A stretch of 64,000 nt of DNA. Source: Vreelandella sedimenti (GTDB lineage: Bacteria; Pseudomonadota; Gammaproteobacteria; Pseudomonadales; Halomonadaceae). Shown here in pieces: positions 35,144-47,380 of the stretch; position 1 is the stretch's first letter, and each line of letters begins with the position of its first letter. The DNA lies in the NCBI RefSeq assembly GCF_013416325.1, contig NZ_JACCGK010000008.1, forward strand, positions 62,001 through 126,000. The letters are read 5' to 3'. Both the position numbers and the translations under genes were made by a program. The notes under the pieces were generated by a model. That model was not told where the DNA came from, searched no databases, and worked only from the letters and a program-made list of their open reading frames with translations.

Positions 35144-35518
35144 TTAGTCTTCCATGCGCTCCAACCAAGATTCGACGGTTTCATCGCCATACTGATCTTT
35201 CCAGCTACGCAGGCCTTTATGGTTGCCGCCACGAGTCTCAATGACTTCCCCAGTTTTAGGGTTTTTGTAAATTTTAAGACGACGCTTACGACGTGCATTG
35301 CCACTGGCTGTGGTTTTAGCCGTACGTTGGTCAGCAGCCGGATCCAATAAGGCAATGACATCGCCTGGGCGCTTGCCAAACTCAGTCATTAGCGCTTCAA
35401 GTTTGGCCTTAAATTCCAACTCGCTTTTTAGACGCTGGTCGCCTTCTAAGCGCTGCAAATCTTCCTGAAGCTGTTTTAGCTGCTGTTCTTTTTGGATATA
35501 TTCGTTAAGTAATGACAT
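35144..35518 (-). CDS. mvaT: H-NS-family nucleoid protein MvaT
   Basis: This 124-aa protein begins MSLLNEYIQKEQQLKQLQED. It has an N-terminal coiled-coil oligomerisation region (1-55), a basic linker (ARRKRRLKIY) and the MvaT-type DNA-binding motif with TRGGNHKGLRSWKDQYG (96-111). MvaT silences AT-rich foreign DNA in pseudomonads and relatives. The RBS AAGGA lies 8 nt before the ATG. The BREX and AT-rich accessory regions in this window are plausible targets, but that is an inference. Confidence 0.95.
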   Translation of the reverse strand: MSLLNEYIQKEQQLKQLQEDLQRLEGDQRLKSELEFKAKLEALMTEFGKRPGDVIALLDPAADQRTAKTTASGNARRKRRLKIYKNPKTGEVIETRGGNHKGLRSWKDQYGDETVESWLERMED

Positions 35519-35797
35519 CGGAGTTCCTTTAATAGCTTATCCAACTGAATGGGACTCAGCTGAATGGGATCTAACTGAGGTGCAGATTGACAACCTTGAC
35601 ACCCACTAGTTCAGAATGCAGGGACATTATTCCTGTAAAAAGAGTAACTGACAACAGTCTAGTTGATTTTCACTCAATTACTAATCGTTTTTTTAAAGCT
35701 CAATTGCTGTTTAAAGAGTTTAACCCTAATAGAATACGGCGACTATACACACCTACCTGTAGAGCTATTACCAGCACTCAACCACTACAAACAAAAA
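35519..35797. other. Upstream region of mvaT
   Basis: About 280 bp with no gene. It is AT-rich and must hold the mvaT promoter. No unique strong sigma-70 match can be picked by eye. Confidence 0.4.
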
Positions 35798-35817
35798 CGC
35801 CGCCCATAAGGGCGGCG
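35798..35817 (-). terminator. Terminator of rpsA
   Basis: CGCCGCCC and GGGCGGCG pair around a 4-nt loop. On the minus strand a TTTTTGTTTG tract follows. It lies 28 nt after the rpsA stop. Confidence 0.9.
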
Positions 35818-35845
35818 CATTTACAAACCAATAACTAATCGATAA

Positions 35846-37525
35846 TTAGTCTTGGCCCATCTGCTGCTTGATCAAATCACCGATGGTGGTCGGGCCACCT
35901 GCAGTTTCCGGCTCTTGCTCACGCATCTTCTTCAGATTCTGACGCGTATCGTCTTGGTCTTTCGCTTTTACCGACAGATTGATCTGACGGCTCTTGCGAT
36001 CAACACTCACGATACGAGCTTCTACGCTGTCACCTTCGTTCAGCACATTACGCGCATCTTCTACACGGTCAGCACTGATTTCTGAGGCTTTCAGCACAGC
36101 GATAACGTCAGTCGCCAATTCAACTTGCGCTTCTTTGGCATCAACTTCAATGACACGACCGGTTACGATGCTGCCCTTATCGTTGACTGACAGGTACTCA
36201 GCAACGGGGTCAGAATCCATCTGCTTGATGCCCAGCGAGATGCGCTCACGCTCTGGATCAATAGACAGGATAACGGCTTCAGCTTCGTCGCCTTTCTTAA
36301 AGCTGCGTACGGCTTCTTCGCCAGTATCAGTCCAAGAAATGTCAGACAAGTGAACCAGACCGTCAATACCGCCTTCTAGGCCGATAAAGATACCGAAGTC
36401 AGTAATTGACTTGATGGTGCCGGAAACCCGGTCACCCTTGTTGTAGTCTGTATTGAAGGTTTCCCACGGGTTAGCAGTGCACTGCTTGATACCCAGAGAA
36501 ATACGACGACGCTCTTCGTCGATATCCAACACCATGACGTCAACATCATCGCCCACTTGAACGACTTTAGACGGATGGATGTTTTTGTTAGTCCAGTCCA
36601 TTTCAGAAACGTGAACCAGACCTTCAACACCCTCTTCCAGCTCGGCAAAGCAGCCGTAGTCAGTCAGGTTAGTGACGACCGCATGCACTTTCATGCCTTC
36701 CGGATAACGCTCTTTAATGTTGACCCACGGATCTTCGCCCAACTGCTTCAGACCCAGTGAAACGCGATTACGCTCACGATCAAACTTCAGAACTTTGACG
36801 TTGATCTCATCGCCAACGGCAACGATTTCGGACGGATGCTTAATACGCTTCCACGCCATGTCTGTAATGTGCAGCAGGCCGTCAACACCACCCAGGTCTA
36901 CGAAAGCGCCGTAGTCTGTCAGGTTCTTAACGATACCTTTGATCTGCTGACCTTCTTGCAGAGTTGCCAGCAGCGCTTCGCGCTCGGCACTGTTCTCTGC
37001 TTCCAGAACCGCACGACGTGATACTACAACGTTGTTGCGCTTCGGATCGAGCTTAATGACTTTAAAGTCCAGCTCTTTGTTTTCCAGGTGCGCAGTGTCG
37101 CGAACTGGACGAACGTCAACCAACGAGCCCGGCAAGAAGGCACGGATAGAGTCAACTTCAACAGTGAAGCCGCCTTTAACCTTACCGTTAATAACGCCTT
37201 TAATGATTTCGTCTTTCTCGAAGGCTGCTTCAAGAATCTTCCAAGCTTCTGCGCGCTTGGCTTTTTCACGAGACAGACGCGTTTCACCGAAACCATCTTC
37301 TACGGCTTCAAGTGCAACGTGCACGTCGTCACCGATAGCGATGTTCAGATTACCGTGCTCATCGCGAAATTGTGACGCAGGGATCTGACCTTCAGATTTC
37401 AGACCAGCGTTGACAGTAACCCAGTCACCGTCAATGTCGACAACCTGAGCCGCGACAATAGCGCCTGGCTCCATGTTGATGTCGTTAAGAGACTGTTCAA
37501 ACAGCTCAGCAAAGCTTTCGCTCAT
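35846..37525 (-). CDS. rpsA: 30S ribosomal protein S1
   Basis: This 559-aa protein has six S1 RNA-binding repeats, the normal number and length for gammaproteobacterial S1. Repeats such as [27 protein letters not shown] and [28 protein letters not shown] are clear. It recruits mRNA to the 30S subunit. It follows cmk, and AGGAA precedes the ATG. ihfB, often next in pseudomonads, is not here; mvaT follows instead. Confidence 0.98.
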   Translation of the reverse strand: MSESFAELFEQSLNDINMEPGAIVAAQVVDIDGDWVTVNAGLKSEGQIPASQFRDEHGNLNIAIGDDVHVALEAVEDGFGETRLSREKAKRAEAWKILEAAFEKDEIIKGVINGKVKGGFTVEVDSIRAFLPGSLVDVRPVRDTAHLENKELDFKVIKLDPKRNNVVVSRRAVLEAENSAEREALLATLQEGQQIKGIVKNLTDYGAFVDLGGVDGLLHITDMAWKRIKHPSEIVAVGDEINVKVLKFDRERNRVSLGLKQLGEDPWVNIKERYPEGMKVHAVVTNLTDYGCFAELEEGVEGLVHVSEMDWTNKNIHPSKVVQVGDDVDVMVLDIDEERRRISLGIKQCTANPWETFNTDYNKGDRVSGTIKSITDFGIFIGLEGGIDGLVHLSDISWTDTGEEAVRSFKKGDEAEAVILSIDPERERISLGIKQMDSDPVAEYLSVNDKGSIVTGRVIEVDAKEAQVELATDVIAVLKASEISADRVEDARNVLNEGDSVEARIVSVDRKSRQINLSVKAKDQDDTRQNLKKMREQEPETAGGPTTIGDLIKQQMGQD

Positions 37526-37708
37526 GGTGTTCCTACGTAATTACGTTGTTGAGGCATAAATGCCTTCTCCGCACCACCAGCAAGTGCGGGCCTAATGTCA
37601 CTCAGCCTTTGGGGGTGTTAACGCTGGTTAGACCTGACCGGGCTCACCGATGTGAGTTTAGTGCCCTGCCACGTCGTGACACCTATCCAAAAGCGCCGCA
37701 AGGGAGAA

Positions 37709-38407
37709 TCACACGCCGCTTACCAGCCCTCTTTGGGCGAGCAGTTCGGTCAGTCGATCAACCACTTCCGGTATGCTCAGGCGCGTGGTATCAAGCGTAA
37801 TGGCATCATCTGCCGGCTTGAGAGGAGCCACACTGCGCTGCGTGTCGCGTGCATCGCGTGCCTGAATCTCCTTTAAAAGACTCGAAAGACTAGCATCCAC
37901 CCCGGCTTCCTGCAACTGCAGATAGCGTCGACGCGCCCGTTCATCGGCGCTGGCGGTTAAAAAAATCTTCAGCGTAGCGTCAGGAAACACCACGGTTCCC
38001 ATGTCACGGCCATCCGCCACTAAGCCCGGCGCTTGGCAAAAATCGCGCTGGCGCTGTAGCAGAGCTTGGCGCACCGCGGGCAGTGCCGCCACTTGAGAAG
38101 CTCGCTCGCCGGCCTGTTCGGTGCGAATTACCTGGCCAACATCTTCACCTTCAAGCAGCGTACGTGGCTGGCCCTCTTCAACAGGAAACGCCACATCCAG
38201 CTGTTCTGCCAAACGTGCCAGGCCCAACTCATCGTCAACGGCTACGTTGTGCTTAACCGCCGCTTGAGCCGTCAGTCGATAAAGCGCGCCACTATCGAGC
38301 AGATGCCAACCTAGGCGTTCTGCCACCAAACCACTGATGGTGCCTTTACCAGCACCGCCAGGGCCATCAATGGTGACAACGGGAGCAACGGCAACACGAT
38401 CATTCAT
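37709..38407 (-). CDS. cmk: Cytidylate kinase
   Basis: From [11 protein letters not shown] (38407) the protein is 232 aa. It has the P-loop [12 protein letters not shown] (the usual form is GPSGSGKGT), then LDSGALYR and [12 protein letters not shown]. It phosphorylates CMP and dCMP. The start overlaps the end of the tyrA-aroA gene by 8 nt, so it is translationally coupled. The 30 nt upstream also give an in-frame start but would lengthen the overlap. Confidence 0.96.
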   Translation of the reverse strand: MNDRVAVAPVVTIDGPGGAGKGTISGLVAERLGWHLLDSGALYRLTAQAAVKHNVAVDDELGLARLAEQLDVAFPVEEGQPRTLLEGEDVGQVIRTEQAGERASQVAALPAVRQALLQRQRDFCQAPGLVADGRDMGTVVFPDATLKIFLTASADERARRRYLQLQEAGVDASLSSLLKEIQARDARDTQRSVAPLKPADDAITLDTTRLSIPEVVDRLTELLAQRGLVSGV

Positions 38408-40679
38408 GCGCGCCCTCCACGCTAACGCCCATGCCAATGCGCGTGGCTAATTCGACAAAGTCAGGGAAAGAGGTCGCCACATTGGCGCAGTCTTCAATCA
38501 CAATTTCGGCACTTGCGCGTAGCGATGAAATCGCAAACGCCATGGCAATCCGGTGATCGCCCAGACTATCGACACGCCCGCCGCCGTAGCTCGCTTTTTG
38601 CCCATCGCCATTGCCGACAATATCAATGCCGTCTTCTACGACGGTGTGCTGCACACCTAACACGGCCAAGCCATCAGCCATGGCCTGAATGCGATCAGAC
38701 TCTTTGACTCGTAGCTCATCAGCGCCTCTAAGACGGGTTACGCCTTCAGCGTTAGCGGCGGCAATAAACAGTGCGGGGAATTCATCAATCGCTAACGGCA
38801 CTTGATCTTCGGGGATATCAATGCCTTTCAGCGGCGCATAGCGGATACGAATATCGGCCACCGGCTCACCGCCCACTTCGCGCTCATTCTCTAGCGCTAA
38901 ATTCGCCCCCATCAGGGTAAGAATATTGATTACGCCAATCCGAGTAGGATTAATGCCGACGTGCTCAAGGGTAATATCAGCGCCTGGGGTAATGGCAGCT
39001 GCCACTAAGAAGAAGGTTGCGGATGAAATATCCGAAGGCACATCAATGGGGCCTGCAATGAGCTTACCGCCCCCTTTGAGCCAGCAGGTATCGCCCTCAC
39101 GGGAAACCGCGTAGCCAAAACCATTGAGCATACGCTCGGTGTGATCGCGGGTCGGTGCAGGTTCGCTCACCCGAGTTTCGCCTTCAGCGTACAGCCCCGC
39201 CAGCAACAGGCAAGATTTAACCTGGGCACTGGCCATGGGCATATCGTAATGAATGCCTTTAAGCTTGGCGCCACCGCGAATCTTCAAGGGCGGGCGCCCG
39301 GCCTCAGCAGTATCAATGGTTGCGCCCATCAAGCGCAGCGGGTCAGCCACGCGCCCCATAGGCCGTTTAGTCAGTGACTCATCGCCGGTCAACTCGCTAT
39401 CAAACGCTTGGCCTGCAAGCAGTCCTGAAAAAAGCCGCATGGCGGTGCCCGAGTTACCCACATAGAGCGGGCCTGCAGGGGCTTTTAAGCCATGCATACC
39501 CACACCGTGAATGGTCACACGGCCCTGGTGCGGCCCTTCGATCGCCACACCCATTTCACGAAACGCCTGCAGGGTCGCCAGACTATCCTCACCTTCCAGA
39601 AAGCCTTTTACTTCAGTGACACCCTCAGCCAGCGCGCCTAGCATAATGGAGCGGTGGGACATGGATTTGTCGCCAGGTACGCGTAAACGCCCCTGAGCTT
39701 GACCGCCCGGCTGCACACGGTAGGTAACCTTACCTTGTGGTTGCATATGATATTCCGCCTGATAACTGGTTTTGTTCAATAAAGAGTCGAAATAGTGCCG
39801 GGCGTGGCTCGCCCGATCAAAGGTGGCAATCAGCGCATCGCTGTCACCGACTTCTACCGCATGACGCAACCGAGAGAGCCCCGCTTCAAAATCATCCAGC
39901 GATGCTAAAACCGCCTGCTTGTTGGCAATAAAAATATCTCGCCACATCACCGGGTCGCTTCCCGCGATACGGGTAAAGTCGCGAAAGCCGCCCGCTGCGT
40001 AACGAAAAATATCCAGCCGCTCATCCTGACGCGCAAGCGTATCCACCAGCGAAAATGCCAGCAAGTGCGGCAAATGGCTGGTACGCGCCAACACTTGGTC
40101 ATGGCGCTCTACGTCCATTTCCAGCACATCGGCACCACAGGCCTCCCATAAGCAGCGCACGCGCTGCAAAGCCTCACGGTCGACGTTCAGCTCAGGTGTC
40201 AAAATAACCTTGTGGTCTACATACAAACGCGGATTCGCCGCTGCCACACCGCTTTTTTCTGAGCCGGCAATAGGGTGCCCCAGCACCATATTAGTGGGTA
40301 CTTGGCCAAATACACGCTGAGCGCAGGCGCGGATAGTCGCCTTGGTACTACCGACATCGGTAATCACAACGTCAGCCGACGCGTTAGGTAGCGCTTCGGC
40401 CAAACTTGCCATCACGCTCTCCATGGCAAGCACCGGCACTGCCAGCACTACCATGGTGGCATCATTGACTTGCTCAGCTAGCTGGGTACCGCCTGAGTCG
40501 ATCAGCCCCATCACAATACCGCGAGCAATCTCACTGTCATCAGGATCACAGGCAGCAATTTGCCCCTGAAACCCGGCCGCGCGCAGCGCTGCCGCTAGCG
40601 AACCACCAATCAATCCCAGACCAACAATCAATAGACGTGATTCACGACAGCCTGATATTTTAACGCCGTCTTCGACCAT
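38400..40679 (-). CDS. Fused prephenate dehydrogenase / EPSP synthase (TyrA-AroA)
   Basis: This protein of about 759 aa joins a TyrA domain (about 1-310; [30 protein letters not shown]) to AroA (about 330-759; [45 protein letters not shown]). The fusion is known in Pseudomonas and Halomonas relatives. It provides two aromatic amino acid steps: prephenate to 4-hydroxyphenylpyruvate, and shikimate-3-phosphate to EPSP. The start is ATG 40679; a GTG at 40688 overlapping the pheA stop is the alternative. It is part of the gyrA-to-rpsA series. Confidence 0.95.
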   Translation of the reverse strand: MVEDGVKISGCRESRLLIVGLGLIGGSLAAALRAAGFQGQIAACDPDDSEIARGIVMGLIDSGGTQLAEQVNDATMVVLAVPVLAMESVMASLAEALPNASADVVITDVGSTKATIRACAQRVFGQVPTNMVLGHPIAGSEKSGVAAANPRLYVDHKVILTPELNVDREALQRVRCLWEACGADVLEMDVERHDQVLARTSHLPHLLAFSLVDTLARQDERLDIFRYAAGGFRDFTRIAGSDPVMWRDIFIANKQAVLASLDDFEAGLSRLRHAVEVGDSDALIATFDRASHARHYFDSLLNKTSYQAEYHMQPQGKVTYRVQPGGQAQGRLRVPGDKSMSHRSIMLGALAEGVTEVKGFLEGEDSLATLQAFREMGVAIEGPHQGRVTIHGVGMHGLKAPAGPLYVGNSGTAMRLFSGLLAGQAFDSELTGDESLTKRPMGRVADPLRLMGATIDTAEAGRPPLKIRGGAKLKGIHYDMPMASAQVKSCLLLAGLYAEGETRVSEPAPTRDHTERMLNGFGYAVSREGDTCWLKGGGKLIAGPIDVPSDISSATFFLVAAAITPGADITLEHVGINPTRIGVINILTLMGANLALENEREVGGEPVADIRIRYAPLKGIDIPEDQVPLAIDEFPALFIAAANAEGVTRLRGADELRVKESDRIQAMADGLAVLGVQHTVVEDGIDIVGNGDGQKASYGGGRVDSLGDHRIAMAFAISSLRASAEIVIEDCANVATSFPDFVELATRIGMGVSVEGAHE

Positions 40680-40684
40680 TAATG

Positions 40685-41776
40685 TCACAGCACGCCTATG
40701 GGGTAAGAACCCAGCACGCGTAGATCCGCCGCCCGCAGCTGTACCTCCTCAAGCACTGCCGCGACCTTGGGCTCATCACGATGGCCTTTAAAGTCGATAA
40801 AAAAGACGTAGTTCCACACACCCGTGCGCGAAGGACGTGTTTCAAGGCGCGTTAAATCAATTTGGTGTCGATGAAACGGCTCCAGCAACGCATGCAGCGT
40901 CCCCGGCTGGTTGCGCATGGCAACCACAATAGAGGTTTTATCCTCTCCCGCCATGGGCACATCCTGGTTGCCAATAATCAAAAATCGCGTGGAGTTATCC
41001 GGGCTGTCTTCAATTTTTTCGGCAATGTGCTCAAGCCCATAAAGCTTGGCCGCCATATCACCTGCAATCGCTGCACTATGCCACTCGGTTTTGACTAACT
41101 TGGCCGCTTCCGCATTAGAGGAAACCGGCACGCGCTCGGCATGGGGATAGTGAGCATCCAGCCATTTACGGCACTGGGCAAACGACTGCGGGTGCGAGTA
41201 GATACGAGAGACCTTATCGCGGCGCGTCGTTTCACTGACCAACAAATGGTGGTGAATACGCAGTACTACTTCGCCACAAATTTTAATCGAGGAATCCATA
41301 AAGGTGTCCAGGGTGTGATTAACCACCCCTTCGGTGGAGTTTTCCACCGGCACGACGCCGTAGTGTACGGCTCCCGCCTCTACTTCACGAAATACCTCGT
41401 CGATGGCCGCCATGGGCAGGCTAACAGCGCTTTCACCAAAGTGCTTGAGCGCCGCCTGTTGCGTAAAGGTACCTTCAGGTCCTAAGTAAGCAACTTTTAC
41501 CGGCTGCTCAAGCGCCAAACACGCCGACATGATTTCGCGAAACAGCCGCGCCATCTCTTCTGAATCAAGCGGCCCCTTATTCAACGCCATAATGCGCCGA
41601 AGCACCTGAGCCTCTCGTTCAGGGCGATAAAACACCGCATCTTCATCTTCAGCTAGCTTGACATGGGCCACCTGCTGGGCACAGCTGGCGCGTTCACTGA
41701 TCAGGTTCAGAATATCGCTATCGAGCTGATCGATACGCTGGCGCAACTCATCCAGATTGATCGACGTGTCGGACAT
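40685..41776 (-). CDS. pheA: Chorismate mutase / prephenate dehydratase (P-protein)
   Basis: This 363-aa bifunctional enzyme has an AroQ chorismate mutase domain (about 1-90), a prephenate dehydratase domain (about 93-270; VAYLGPEGTFTQQA, DNSTRFLIIG) and an ACT domain (about 282-360; LETRPSRTGVWNYVFFIDF) that binds phenylalanine for feedback control. It commits chorismate to phenylalanine. It follows serC by 5 nt. Confidence 0.96.
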   Translation of the reverse strand: MSDTSINLDELRQRIDQLDSDILNLISERASCAQQVAHVKLAEDEDAVFYRPEREAQVLRRIMALNKGPLDSEEMARLFREIMSACLALEQPVKVAYLGPEGTFTQQAALKHFGESAVSLPMAAIDEVFREVEAGAVHYGVVPVENSTEGVVNHTLDTFMDSSIKICGEVVLRIHHHLLVSETTRRDKVSRIYSHPQSFAQCRKWLDAHYPHAERVPVSSNAEAAKLVKTEWHSAAIAGDMAAKLYGLEHIAEKIEDSPDNSTRFLIIGNQDVPMAGEDKTSIVVAMRNQPGTLHALLEPFHRHQIDLTRLETRPSRTGVWNYVFFIDFKGHRDEPKVAAVLEEVQLRAADLRVLGSYPIGVL

Positions 41777-41781
41777 GGTGA

Positions 41782-42885
41782 TTAGCCCCTTGTTTTTTCA
41801 AAATCGGCCATAAATGCAATTAAGGCATCTACCGCAGACTCAGGCACCGCGTTGTAAAGGCTGGCACGCATACCGCCCACGCTGCGGTGACCTTTCAAAT
41901 TAAGCAGCCCCGCCGCATCGGCCTGCTGTAAAAACGCTTTATCCAGCGCCGAGTCGGCCAGCACAAAGGGCACGTTCATGCGCGAACGGTTGGCGTTAGC
42001 AATTGGATTGCTATAAAGCTCGCTGGCATCAATCGCTGCGTAAAGTTTATCGGCCTTACGCTGATTGATAGCGTCCATCGCCGCCAATCCGCCAATATCA
42101 TCCTTCAGCCACTGAAATACCAGCCCGGCTAAATACCAGGCGTAAGTGGGGGGCGTATTGACCATCGAACCAGCGTCCGCCAGCATTTGATAATCAAATA
42201 GCGAAGGTATATTGGCCTGGGCTTTGCCTAGCAGGTCGTCACGCACCACCACCAGCGTTAACCCGGCGGGGCCAATATTTTTCTGTGCCCCAGCATAGAT
42301 CACGCCAAATTCGCTAACGTCGATGGGCCCAGACAAGATATTTGACGACATGTCGCACACCAGCGGCACGTGAGCGCCATCGGCACGCTGAATCTGCGGC
42401 GTATAGTCAAATTCCAAGCCGCCAATTGTCTCGTTAGAGGTGTAGTGCAAATAGGCAGCATCTGCGCTCACCCGCAGTTCGTCTTGTGCGGGCACCGCCG
42501 TATGGCCGTTGGACTCACTACTGGCAACCACATGGCAATCAAAACCAAGGTGCTTGGCCTCATTGAGCGCCTTCTTGCCCCAGATGCCGGTCTGAATAAA
42601 ATTGCCTCTACCGCCTTGCCCCAACAGGTTCATCGGCAGCATGGCAAACTGCAAGCTGGCTCCGCCCTGCAGAAACAGCACGCGATAGTTGTCCGGCACG
42701 CCCAGCAGATGACGAAAGTCGGCTTCGGCACGCTCTGCAATGGCGATAAATTCATCACTGCGGTGGCTCATTTCCATCACGGAAAGACCGCGCCCCTGAT
42801 AGTCCAGTAACTCCTCTCGAGCGCGTTCCAGTACGGCTACCGGCAGGGCCGCTGGCCCTGCGCAGAAATTATAGTGACGTGTCAT
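41782..42885 (-). CDS. serC: Phosphoserine aminotransferase
   Basis: From [15 protein letters not shown] (42885) the protein is 367 aa. It has the PLP lysine in [13 protein letters not shown] and [10 protein letters not shown] near the C-terminus. The start lies inside the last codons of gyrA (17-nt overlap). An earlier frame start adds 18 residues not found in the family. It acts in serine and pyridoxal phosphate synthesis. Confidence 0.95.
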   Translation of the reverse strand: MTRHYNFCAGPAALPVAVLERAREELLDYQGRGLSVMEMSHRSDEFIAIAERAEADFRHLLGVPDNYRVLFLQGGASLQFAMLPMNLLGQGGRGNFIQTGIWGKKALNEAKHLGFDCHVVASSESNGHTAVPAQDELRVSADAAYLHYTSNETIGGLEFDYTPQIQRADGAHVPLVCDMSSNILSGPIDVSEFGVIYAGAQKNIGPAGLTLVVVRDDLLGKAQANIPSLFDYQMLADAGSMVNTPPTYAWYLAGLVFQWLKDDIGGLAAMDAINQRKADKLYAAIDASELYSNPIANANRSRMNVPFVLADSALDKAFLQQADAAGLLNLKGHRSVGGMRASLYNAVPESAVDALIAFMADFEKTRG

Positions 42886-45595
42886 CAGTCCCCGTTTCCT
42901 GTGCATCATCGGATGTTTCATTCGCCTGGGCGTCTTCAAGGGCGCTTTCTTCGAGGCCGCTTAGCTCGTCGCTCTCTTCTGGTTCATCAACGCGCACCGT
43001 CTTGACCAGCTTCTCCTCTTTGCCAAGACGAATCAGCATCACGCCCTGGGTATTCCGTGATGTGGTCGAGACCTCTTCCACACGGGTACGCACTAGCGTG
43101 CCGCGGTCGGTGATCAGCATCATTTCATCGCTGTCATAGACCTGCATCGCCGCCACGAGCGAACCGTTACGCTCGCTGGTTTGCATGGCGATGACACCCT
43201 GGCCACCACGACCTCGCAGCGGGAACTCTTCTAAACGCGTGCGCTTGCCGTAACCATTTTCACTGGCGGTCATAATGTAGATTTGACCATCAGCCGTTTC
43301 CGCTAAAGCGCTCTCTTGGTTGGAATCCTGCGCTTCACTTTCGGCATCCGCTTCGGCGTCGATCTGCTGGCTTTTGGGAATAATCAGGCTAATGACTTCC
43401 GCATCGCCGGCTAGGCGCATACCACGCACGCCGCGGGCAGTGCGACCCATGGCACGTGCATTACCTTCTTCAAAGCGAATCGCCTTACCGTTAGAAGACA
43501 GCAGCATGGCATGGTCATTACCCGCCGTAATCGCCGCGCCAACCAAGCGGTCACCCTCTTCCAAATCAATCGCAATCAGGCCAACGCTGCGCGGGCGCGA
43601 GAACTGCTCAAGGCTAGTCCGCTTAACGGTGCCTTTGGCTGTGGCAAAGAAGATGTAGTTATCAGGGTTGTAGTCGCGCACCGGCAAGATGGCGTTAACC
43701 GCTTCGCCCTCTTCCAGTGGAAGCATGTTAACCAGCGGTTTACCACGCGAGCCACGGCTGGCGTTGGGCATTTCGTAAACTTTCAGCCAGTACACTTTGC
43801 CGCGATTTGAGAACAGCAGAACGGTGTCATGAGTAGAGGCCACCAGCAGATGTTCAATCACGTCTTCGTCTTTCATGGCGGTAGCGGACTTACCGCGGCC
43901 ACCACGGCGCTGGGCCTGATAATCCGACAGCGGCTGCGTCTTGGCATAACCAGAGCGCGAAACCGTGACCACCATATCCTCTTCAGCGATCAAATCTTCA
44001 ATCGAGAGATCCAGATGGCTGGCCTGAATTTCCGTACGACGATCATCGCCAAACTGGTCACGCACCGCTCGCAGCTCTTCGCGAATCACTTCCATTAAGC
44101 GGTCGGCTGAGGCCAGAATCTCGGTTAGCTCAGCAATTTTCTCAAGAATACTGAGGTATTCATCAAGAAGCTTCTCGGTCTCAAGCCCCGTCAAGCGGTG
44201 CAGGCGCAGCTCCAGAATCGCCTGCGCCTGGGCAGGCGAGAGTCGATAAGAGGTGGCTGCGGTATTTAAACCAAAACCCTCTTCCAGCTCTTCTGGCTTG
44301 CAAGAAGTGGCTCCGGCCCGCTCTAACATGGCGGTCACCTGACCGGGCTGCCAAGTCTTGGCAAGCAGCTTTTCACGCGCTTCAGCCGCGTTGGGTGAGG
44401 CTTTGATCAGTTCGATCACTTCATCGATATTCGAGATAGCGACGGCCAAGCCTTCCAACAGATGCCCACGCTCACGGGCTTTTTTCAGCTCATACAGCGT
44501 GCGCCGGGTAACCACTTCGCGCCGGTGGCGAATAAAGGCTTCCAGCATCTCTTTAAGATTGAGCGTGCGTGGCTGGCCATTTTCCAGCGCCACCATGTTA
44601 ATCCCGAACACATTTTGCAACTGCGTTTGAGCAAACAGGTTATTGACCACTACTTCGCCGGACTCACCGCGCTTGATTTCAATCACCACGCGCAGACCAT
44701 CTTTATCCGACTCATCGCGCAGTTCGGCGATACCTTCAATCTTCTTCTCTTTCACCAGCTCGGCGATCTTCTCGATCAAGCGCGCCTTATTCACCTGATA
44801 AGGCAGCTCGGTGATGATGATGTGATCGCGACCGGTTTTGTCATGATGCTCAATGGTGTGGCAAGCACGCACATAAATACGCCCACGGCCTGTACGATAC
44901 GCCGACAAAATGCCCGCGCGGCCATTGATAATGGCGCCGGTGGGGAAGTCAGGGCCGGGGATATACTCCATCAAGTCATCCACCGACAGCGTGTAGTCGT
45001 CAATGAGGGCCAAACAGCCATCAATCACTTCACGCATGTTATGCGGTGGAATATTGGTTGCCATACCTACCGCAATACCCGACGAGCCGTTGATTAGCAG
45101 GTTGGGGACCTTGGTGGGCAATACGGCAGGGATACGCTCGGTACCGTCGTAGTTATCCACCCAATCGACGGTATCTTTCTCAAGGTCAGCAAGCAGTTCG
45201 TGGGCAAGGCGCGACATACGCACCTCGGTATAACGCATGGCGGCCGCGTTATCCCCATCGATAGAACCGAAGTTACCCTGACCGTCGACCAGGACATGGC
45301 GCATTGAGAAGTGCTGCGCCATACGTACGATGGTGTCGTATACCGCGCTATCACCGTGCGGATGGTATTTACCGATGACATCGCCGACGACACGCGCCGA
45401 CTTCTTGTACGGTTTATTCCAATCATTACCCAATTCATGCATGGCAAACAGCACACGCCGGTGAACCGGTTTAAGGCCATCCCGCACATCTGGAAGCGCG
45501 CGGCCGATAATGACGCTCATCGCATAGTCGAGATACGACTGTTTAAGCTCGTCTTCAATATTGACGGGCAAGATTTCTCTGGCGATGTCACCCAT
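42869..45595 (-). CDS. gyrA: DNA gyrase subunit A
   Basis: This 908-aa subunit has the catalytic Tyr in [10 protein letters not shown] and the QRDR sequence [15 protein letters not shown], with the wild-type Ser and Asp at the usual quinolone-resistance positions. The GyrA box in the C-terminal beta-pinwheel reads QRRGGRGKS. The C-terminus is acidic ([12 protein letters not shown]), a common regulatory tail. Together with GyrB it introduces negative supercoils. It is preceded by fadM on the same strand. Confidence 0.98.
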   Translation of the reverse strand: MGDIAREILPVNIEDELKQSYLDYAMSVIIGRALPDVRDGLKPVHRRVLFAMHELGNDWNKPYKKSARVVGDVIGKYHPHGDSAVYDTIVRMAQHFSMRHVLVDGQGNFGSIDGDNAAAMRYTEVRMSRLAHELLADLEKDTVDWVDNYDGTERIPAVLPTKVPNLLINGSSGIAVGMATNIPPHNMREVIDGCLALIDDYTLSVDDLMEYIPGPDFPTGAIINGRAGILSAYRTGRGRIYVRACHTIEHHDKTGRDHIIITELPYQVNKARLIEKIAELVKEKKIEGIAELRDESDKDGLRVVIEIKRGESGEVVVNNLFAQTQLQNVFGINMVALENGQPRTLNLKEMLEAFIRHRREVVTRRTLYELKKARERGHLLEGLAVAISNIDEVIELIKASPNAAEAREKLLAKTWQPGQVTAMLERAGATSCKPEELEEGFGLNTAATSYRLSPAQAQAILELRLHRLTGLETEKLLDEYLSILEKIAELTEILASADRLMEVIREELRAVRDQFGDDRRTEIQASHLDLSIEDLIAEEDMVVTVSRSGYAKTQPLSDYQAQRRGGRGKSATAMKDEDVIEHLLVASTHDTVLLFSNRGKVYWLKVYEMPNASRGSRGKPLVNMLPLEEGEAVNAILPVRDYNPDNYIFFATAKGTVKRTSLEQFSRPRSVGLIAIDLEEGDRLVGAAITAGNDHAMLLSSNGKAIRFEEGNARAMGRTARGVRGMRLAGDAEVISLIIPKSQQIDAEADAESEAQDSNQESALAETADGQIYIMTASENGYGKRTRLEEFPLRGRGGQGVIAMQTSERNGSLVAAMQVYDSDEMMLITDRGTLVRTRVEEVSTTSRNTQGVMLIRLGKEEKLVKTVRVDEPEESDELSGLEESALEDAQANETSDDAQETGTDDTSL

Positions 45596-45747
45596 GAAAG
45601 TCAGATCCTTTGCACTGCATTGGCACTGCGAGAGTTGAAAGCGCTGGTAAACACCGCTCTGAAATTACCATAGAGCGGCGCGCAAATACTGCGACATCAT
45701 ACCACCGCAAAAGCAGCAAGGGCAGCCAGGGAGCTCACCAAAGCCGT

Positions 45748-46182
45748 TTAGACGCTAAATGCCTCTTTCCCCAAGGTTATCGCGGCCAACGCCTCACGCA
45801 CCTCTCCCTCGATCGCAGCGGCCTTGTTGGCGCGCATATCGAGTAGCACGAAGGTTAAATCGGCACGGGCGATGACGGTGCCATTCTTACGCACAATACG
45901 GTGGTGGCAGAGCCCGCTGCGCTCACCAACGTCGATGATCCCGGTCATCACTTCCAAATCATCCCCTTGGCGGGCAGCGGCCAGATAATCAATGTTCAAA
46001 TTAACGACAACGAATGCCCGCCCGGCCTGATGGAGCTCTGTGATCATCTCTGGGTGCTGATCAAAAAAATCCCAGCGTCCCTCTTCCATAAATTCAAGAT
46101 AGCGAGCGTTGTTCACATGCCCGTAGCCATCCAGGTGATAGCCTCGAACACGCAAATGAACTCGCGACAGTGACGTACTCAT
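45748..46182 (-). CDS. fadM: Hotdog-fold acyl-CoA thioesterase FadM-type
   Basis: This 144-aa protein has KVRGYHLD-type (here RVRGYHLDGYGHVNNARYLEF) and AFVVVNLNIDYLAAA motifs. These match E. coli FadM (YbaW), a long-chain acyl-CoA thioesterase of beta-oxidation, better than YbgC. The catalytic Asp is in YHLDGYGHVNN. It is upstream of gyrA on the same strand, with a gap of about 150 bp. Confidence 0.88.
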   Translation of the reverse strand: MSTSLSRVHLRVRGYHLDGYGHVNNARYLEFMEEGRWDFFDQHPEMITELHQAGRAFVVVNLNIDYLAAARQGDDLEVMTGIIDVGERSGLCHHRIVRKNGTVIARADLTFVLLDMRANKAAAIEGEVREALAAITLGKEAFSV

Positions 46183-46357
46183 AACCCCTCCTGATGCTCA
46201 TTTAAAAATGCATTTAGCTGGCAGGTAGTATTTAGGTAGCGAACCCTCAATCAAACACAAGTTTGAAACACGTGCAACAGAGACGATTAGCGACAGCCGC
46301 TGGTAGGAATGCCCCGCTTTCGCCATAATGTGCCACCTTTTAAACAGGATTGGCTCC

Positions 46358-47287
46358 ATGTGGTTTAAGCACTTGCATTTATACCGCCTGCACGACGCGC
46401 CCGAATTATCCAGCGATGAGCTCGCTAGCGCTTTACAAGAGCATGCCGCCAAACCACTCGGCAACGCCGACGCACGCCGCCTGGGCTGGACTGCACCTGC
46501 TGGACGTTTGGGCGCAGGGCAGCTTGTCCACGAAATTCAATCACATCGGCTGCTTTCAGCGCTGCGCCAAGAGCGTCTACTGCCCGCCTCTGTTGTAAAA
46601 GAGGAAGTCGATGAGCAGGTGGCGGATATTGAGGCCAGCGAAGGCCGCAAAGTGACCCGCAAAGAGAAGACCGCATTAAAAGAGCAGGTCACCGAGAATT
46701 TATTGCCCCGCGCCTTTGTGCGAAGCCAGAAAATTGATCTTTGGTGGGACATTCGCGGCCAGATGATTGGCATCAATGCCAGTTCACGCACCCGCGCCGA
46801 AGATATTCTGGATTTGCTTCGCGAAACCCTGGGCAGCTTAAAAGTCACCCCACTGAGCTCACAGACGCTGCCTATTCGAGCCATGACCACTTGGCTAGGT
46901 GATGCGGCCAGTCGCCCGGCTGATCTTCAGCTTGGTGATCAGGTTGAACTCAAAGCCAAAGGTGATGACGGCGTGCTGCGTGCTCGCCAGGTCGATTTAG
47001 ACAGCGATGAAATTCAGCAACTGCTTGAGAGCGGCCGCCAAGCCAGTAAGCTCGCGATTAGCCTGGAAGGACGGCTAAGTTGTGTGCTACACGATGATTT
47101 GGCACTGAAATCGTTGCGCTTTGGCGATGCCTTGATTGAAGAAGCCGACCACGCTGACGACGGAGACGATGCGCTTGCCCGTCTGGAAACAGACTTTATT
47201 TTAATGGCGCAGGCGCTATCTACCGACATTCCACGCTTGATAGAGTGGCTTGGCGGCGAGACACAGCGGGAACCCGCGGCGCAGTAA
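46358..47287 (+). CDS. rdgC: Recombination-associated protein RdgC
   Basis: From MWFKHLHLYRLHD (46358) the protein is 309 aa, close to E. coli RdgC (303 aa). Family motifs include GWTAPAGR, VKEEVDEQVADIEASEGRKV, KIDLWWDIRGQMIGINASSR and MTTWLGD. RdgC forms a ring that binds dsDNA and limits RecA. A start 30 nt upstream is open but not needed. Confidence 0.95.
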   Translation: MWFKHLHLYRLHDAPELSSDELASALQEHAAKPLGNADARRLGWTAPAGRLGAGQLVHEIQSHRLLSALRQERLLPASVVKEEVDEQVADIEASEGRKVTRKEKTALKEQVTENLLPRAFVRSQKIDLWWDIRGQMIGINASSRTRAEDILDLLRETLGSLKVTPLSSQTLPIRAMTTWLGDAASRPADLQLGDQVELKAKGDDGVLRARQVDLDSDEIQQLLESGRQASKLAISLEGRLSCVLHDDLALKSLRFGDALIEEADHADDGDDALARLETDFILMAQALSTDIPRLIEWLGGETQREPAAQ

Positions 47288-47380
47288 GGGCTCTATAGTC
47301 ATTCAAGACTGTTATTCGAAGTCGTCTTTTCGCCTCGATGTTATTAATCGATATTTACTATTTATCATCCAACGGTTCGC

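Noticed and set aside
35065..35379. 104-aa minus-strand frame overlapping mvaT
   Set aside because: It is out of frame with the clear MvaT coding sequence and runs through the terminator hairpin. It has no protein features.
44462..45097. Long plus-strand frame antisense to gyrA
   Set aside because: It is a mirror of the highly conserved gyrA coding sequence with no protein family features. The same applies to long antisense frames in metG, brxC, rpsA and rsxC.
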